The position numbers and the translations under genes were made by a program. The notes under the pieces were generated by a model that made no database searches, was not told where the DNA came from, and saw only the letters and a program-made list of their open reading frames with translations. Of a DNA stretch of 62,837 bases, positions 60,801 to 62,837 are shown piece after piece (the first letter of the stretch is position 1; every line of letters begins with the position of its first letter). The stretch is from Cloacibacillus sp. GTDB taxonomy: Bacteria > Synergistota > Synergistia > Synergistales > Synergistaceae. Location: positions 1-62,837 of the forward strand of contig JAVVPF010000004.1 in NCBI GenBank assembly GCA_036655895.1, read 5' to 3'.

Positions 60801-62113
60801 ATGACGCCCTCTTTTATGCGCAGGCACTTCATATCCTGACCGCCGATGTCAATGACGAAATCTGCTCCGGGGAGCACGAAGCCCGCGGCCTTGGCGTGCG
60901 CCACAGTCTCGACCTCTCCCGTATCGACGCAAAAGGCGGCCTTTATCAGCTTTTCGCCGTAGCCTGTGACGCCGCTGCCCGCAATCACCGTCTGCTCCGG
61001 CATCTGCGAGTAAAGCTCAAGCAGCGCCTCTCGCACGGTCTTCAACGTATCGCCTACGCCTGTTTGCATATATTTTGAAAAAAGCAGCTCCCCGCCGTCG
61101 CCTATGAGCACCATCTTCGTCGTCGTAGAGCCTACGTCTATGCCAAGATAGGCGTCGCCCTTATGTTCGCTCAGGCAGGCGCGCTTTGCGCGGCATGAGG
61201 AATGCCTCTGTCTGAAGCTTTCAAGCTCCGTTTCGTCATTAAAAAGAGGCGGAAGCGCGGAACCGCGCCCCTCCGCGTGGGAGATGAAAAAATGCTCCGC
61301 GCGCCGCTGGAGCACGTCCGCACCCACGGCGCCCTGCCTTTTGGCGCTGATGGCCGCGCCCATCGCAACGTAAAGGTGCGGGTTTTTCGGGAAGATACAT
61401 TGGTCAAGAGGCAGCCGCAGCGTCTCGGTGAAGCGGCTGCGCAGCTCCGAAAGAAAATAGAGCGGCCCTCCGAGGAAGGCGACTCTCCCCGCTATCCTTC
61501 TGCCGCAGGCGAGGCCGCTTATCGTCTGGTTGACTATGGCCTGAAAGATGGAGGCGGCCACGTCCTGACGCGACGCGCCGTCGTTGAGCAGCGCCTGCAC
61601 GTCGGTCTTCGCAAAGACGCCGCAGCGCGAAGCTACGGGGTAGATTGTCTTATGGCCCTTCGCAAGCTCGTTCAGCCCGGCCGCGTCTGTGCCAAAAAGC
61701 GTCGCCATCTGGTCGAGAAAGGCGCCAGTGCCGCCGGCGCAGGTCTCATTCATGCGCTGCTCCGCGCCGGCCTCGTCAAAAAACGTTATCTTCGAGTCTT
61801 CGCCGCCCAGCTCTATGCAGACGTCCACGCCGGGCAGAAAGCGCGTGATGCTCGCGGTGCAGGCTATCTGCTCCTGCGTGAAGGGCACGTCCATCCCGCG
61901 CGCAAGTTCAAGCGCGCCGGAGCCGGCCATTGCAAGCGTCATCTTTGACTCTGAAAAAGAATCCCTTATATCGTTCACAAGTTTTCCCACTGCCGTCTTT
62001 ATGTCGGCGAAGTGTCTGCTGTAACGGCTGAAGACTATCCTGTCCTGCTCGTCCAGCACAACCGCTTTGGCAGTCGTGGAGCCTATATCAAGCCCTGCGT
62101 GAAGAAGTTCCAT
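57896..62113 (-). CDS. Large acyl-CoA dehydratase activase (two ASKHA domains plus DUF2229 and HgdB-like regions)
   Basis: A 1405-residue protein related to the activators of 2-hydroxyacyl-CoA dehydratase and benzoyl-CoA reductase. ASKHA domain 1 (about 1-260) has [17 protein letters not shown] and [11 protein letters not shown] with Cys125. ASKHA domain 2 (about 320-590) has [17 protein letters not shown] and [13 protein letters not shown] with Cys447. A Cys-rich linker ([11 protein letters not shown]) follows, then the DUF2229 region ([24 protein letters not shown]) and an HgdB-like C-terminus ([26 protein letters not shown]). The Cys residues should ligate iron-sulfur clusters. The ATG at 62113 has GGGGGAG upstream. 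No separate dehydratase subunits are nearby, so its target is unknown. Confidence 0.9.
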   Translation of the reverse strand: [1405 protein letters not shown]

Positions 62114-62287
62114 TGAAGCTCCCCCTAATTCGTTCACCGTGGATAACGGATGCGCCGAAAGCGGCCGCAGCAGCCGCTGTGGTCCCGTCTTTTGCATATC
62201 CGAGCCGCCCCGAAGCGCCCTATGGCGCGCCTTGGGCAAAATTTTAGCTTTGCGTCAAATGAAGCCGGTCAAAGAAGGGGGTGTTTT

Positions 62288-62662
62288 TTATTTCCTGAAA
62301 ACCATTTCGGAAGAAGGATGAGACTGCTGCTCACAGCCGACGGACAGATTCCATTGCTCCCATTCGCGCGGACGTTCTGCGGAGATACGCATACTCTTTG
62401 AGAACGCCACAGCAAGAGGCCTGGGCAAGAACGCCGTCTTGAGCTGAGAAAAACGCTGCGCCGCACCGCAGCGCGAGGAGACTAGAGTGCCGTCGTTCAC
62501 GTTTTTTACCGCATGGACTACATAGAGGTCGCTTGCGCTGTGCATGTCGGAAGGGAAAGGGCTTTCCACTGAGAGCATGATGAATGCCTGCAACGAAATA
62601 TAGAAGGCCGCTATAAGCATAGCGTAATATGATTTTCTTGCATTGCCTGCGAAATACTCCAT
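62288..62662 (-). CDS. Small membrane-anchored or secreted protein, unknown
   Basis: A 124-residue protein with a perfect AGGAGG before its ATG. An N-terminal basic stretch (NARKSYYAM) and one hydrophobic segment (LIAAFYISLQAFIMLSV) predict an uncleaved anchor or signal peptide with the rest outside. The remainder is polar with two or more Cys and has no motif I recognise. It lies upstream of the large activase on the same strand, separated by about 175 bases without a gene. Confidence 0.55.
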   Translation of the reverse strand: MEYFAGNARKSYYAMLIAAFYISLQAFIMLSVESPFPSDMHSASDLYVVHAVKNVNDGTLVSSRCGAAQRFSQLKTAFLPRPLAVAFSKSMRISAERPREWEQWNLSVGCEQQSHPSSEMVFRK

Positions 62663-62768
62663 GCCAGCGCCTCCTTATCAATAATAGAGTAGCATATTTT
62701 GATAAAAACGCCATATTTTTCTAAAAACATCAAAATCAAAAAAGGCGTCGGCAAAAAAACAGAGGCGT

Positions 62769-62804
<36 letters not shown>

Positions 62805-62837
62805 CGGCGCGGGGGGTGTTGGGTGTGGGGGTGTGGG

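Overview
The window looks like an anaerobic, amino-acid-fermenting member of the Synergistota (Cloacibacillus/Synergistes-like). Supporting evidence: a complete bacterial V-type (A/V) ATPase operon, Na+-coupled alanine/glycine symporters, TRAP and other organic-acid carriers, a very large acyl-CoA dehydratase activase, and at 55.5 kb the relic of a protein tail matching the Synergist-CTERM sorting signal (Ser/Gly-Gly-Cys-Asn, hydrophobic helix, basic end). The genus is inference. The right edge ends in a 36-base G run and G/T-only sequence that looks like a contig-end artefact. The left edge may cut an open frame.

Layout. 0-2 kb: an unrecognised small protein and a CstA-type carrier. 2.2-32.3 kb: one long array on the minus strand, visibly more AT-rich than the rest, devoted to methylated-substrate catabolism. 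It holds two MttB-family methyltransferases (neither with an in-frame amber codon), two cognate corrinoid proteins, two UroD-type (MtaA/MtbA-like) methyltransferases each fused to a C-terminal thioredoxin-like domain, a RACo-type corrinoid activator, a hydantoinase/oxoprolinase-type ASKHA protein, and two tandem proteins resembling the MetH activation domain with Cys-rich tails. Around them are an opine-dehydrogenase-like enzyme, a PrpD-family protein, an M24 peptidase, an amidohydrolase plus a decayed second amidohydrolase, five transporter systems (YfcC, SSS, MFS, EamA, TRAP) and three regulators (two GntR/FCD, one RpiR). 32.6-33.6 kb: a CobT-like enzyme of cobamide assembly. 33.8-42.5 kb: V-ATPase operon in the order D-G/H-C-I-K-F-E-A-B. 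42.7-57.9 kb: ordinary GC-rich genes (homoserine dehydrogenase, two AgcS symporters, glyoxalase-like protein, purine permease, MarR with two divergent MATE pumps, orphan CitB-type response regulator, SAM methyltransferase, YafQ/DinJ toxin-antitoxin, ketopantoate-reductase-like protein, FrhB-like iron-sulfur protein). 57.9-62.7 kb: a 1405-residue activase and a small membrane-anchored protein.

How the parts fit (inference). A methylated substrate enters through one of the carriers. MttB moves a methyl group to the Co(I) corrinoid of its partner, and the UroD-thioredoxin fusion passes it to an unknown acceptor. RACo, and probably the two MetH-activation-like proteins, return oxidised Co(II) to the active state. 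Peptidase, opine dehydrogenase and PrpD-type enzymes would process the demethylated product. A shared palindromic element, TTGAAAT with ATTTC, lies at the promoters of the TRAP operon, the second UroD-thioredoxin gene and the HyuA/RACo operon. This suggests a common regulon, possibly of the adjacent RpiR regulator. The most novel part is the UroD-thioredoxin fusion with an altered zinc site (Phe where the His ligand is expected).
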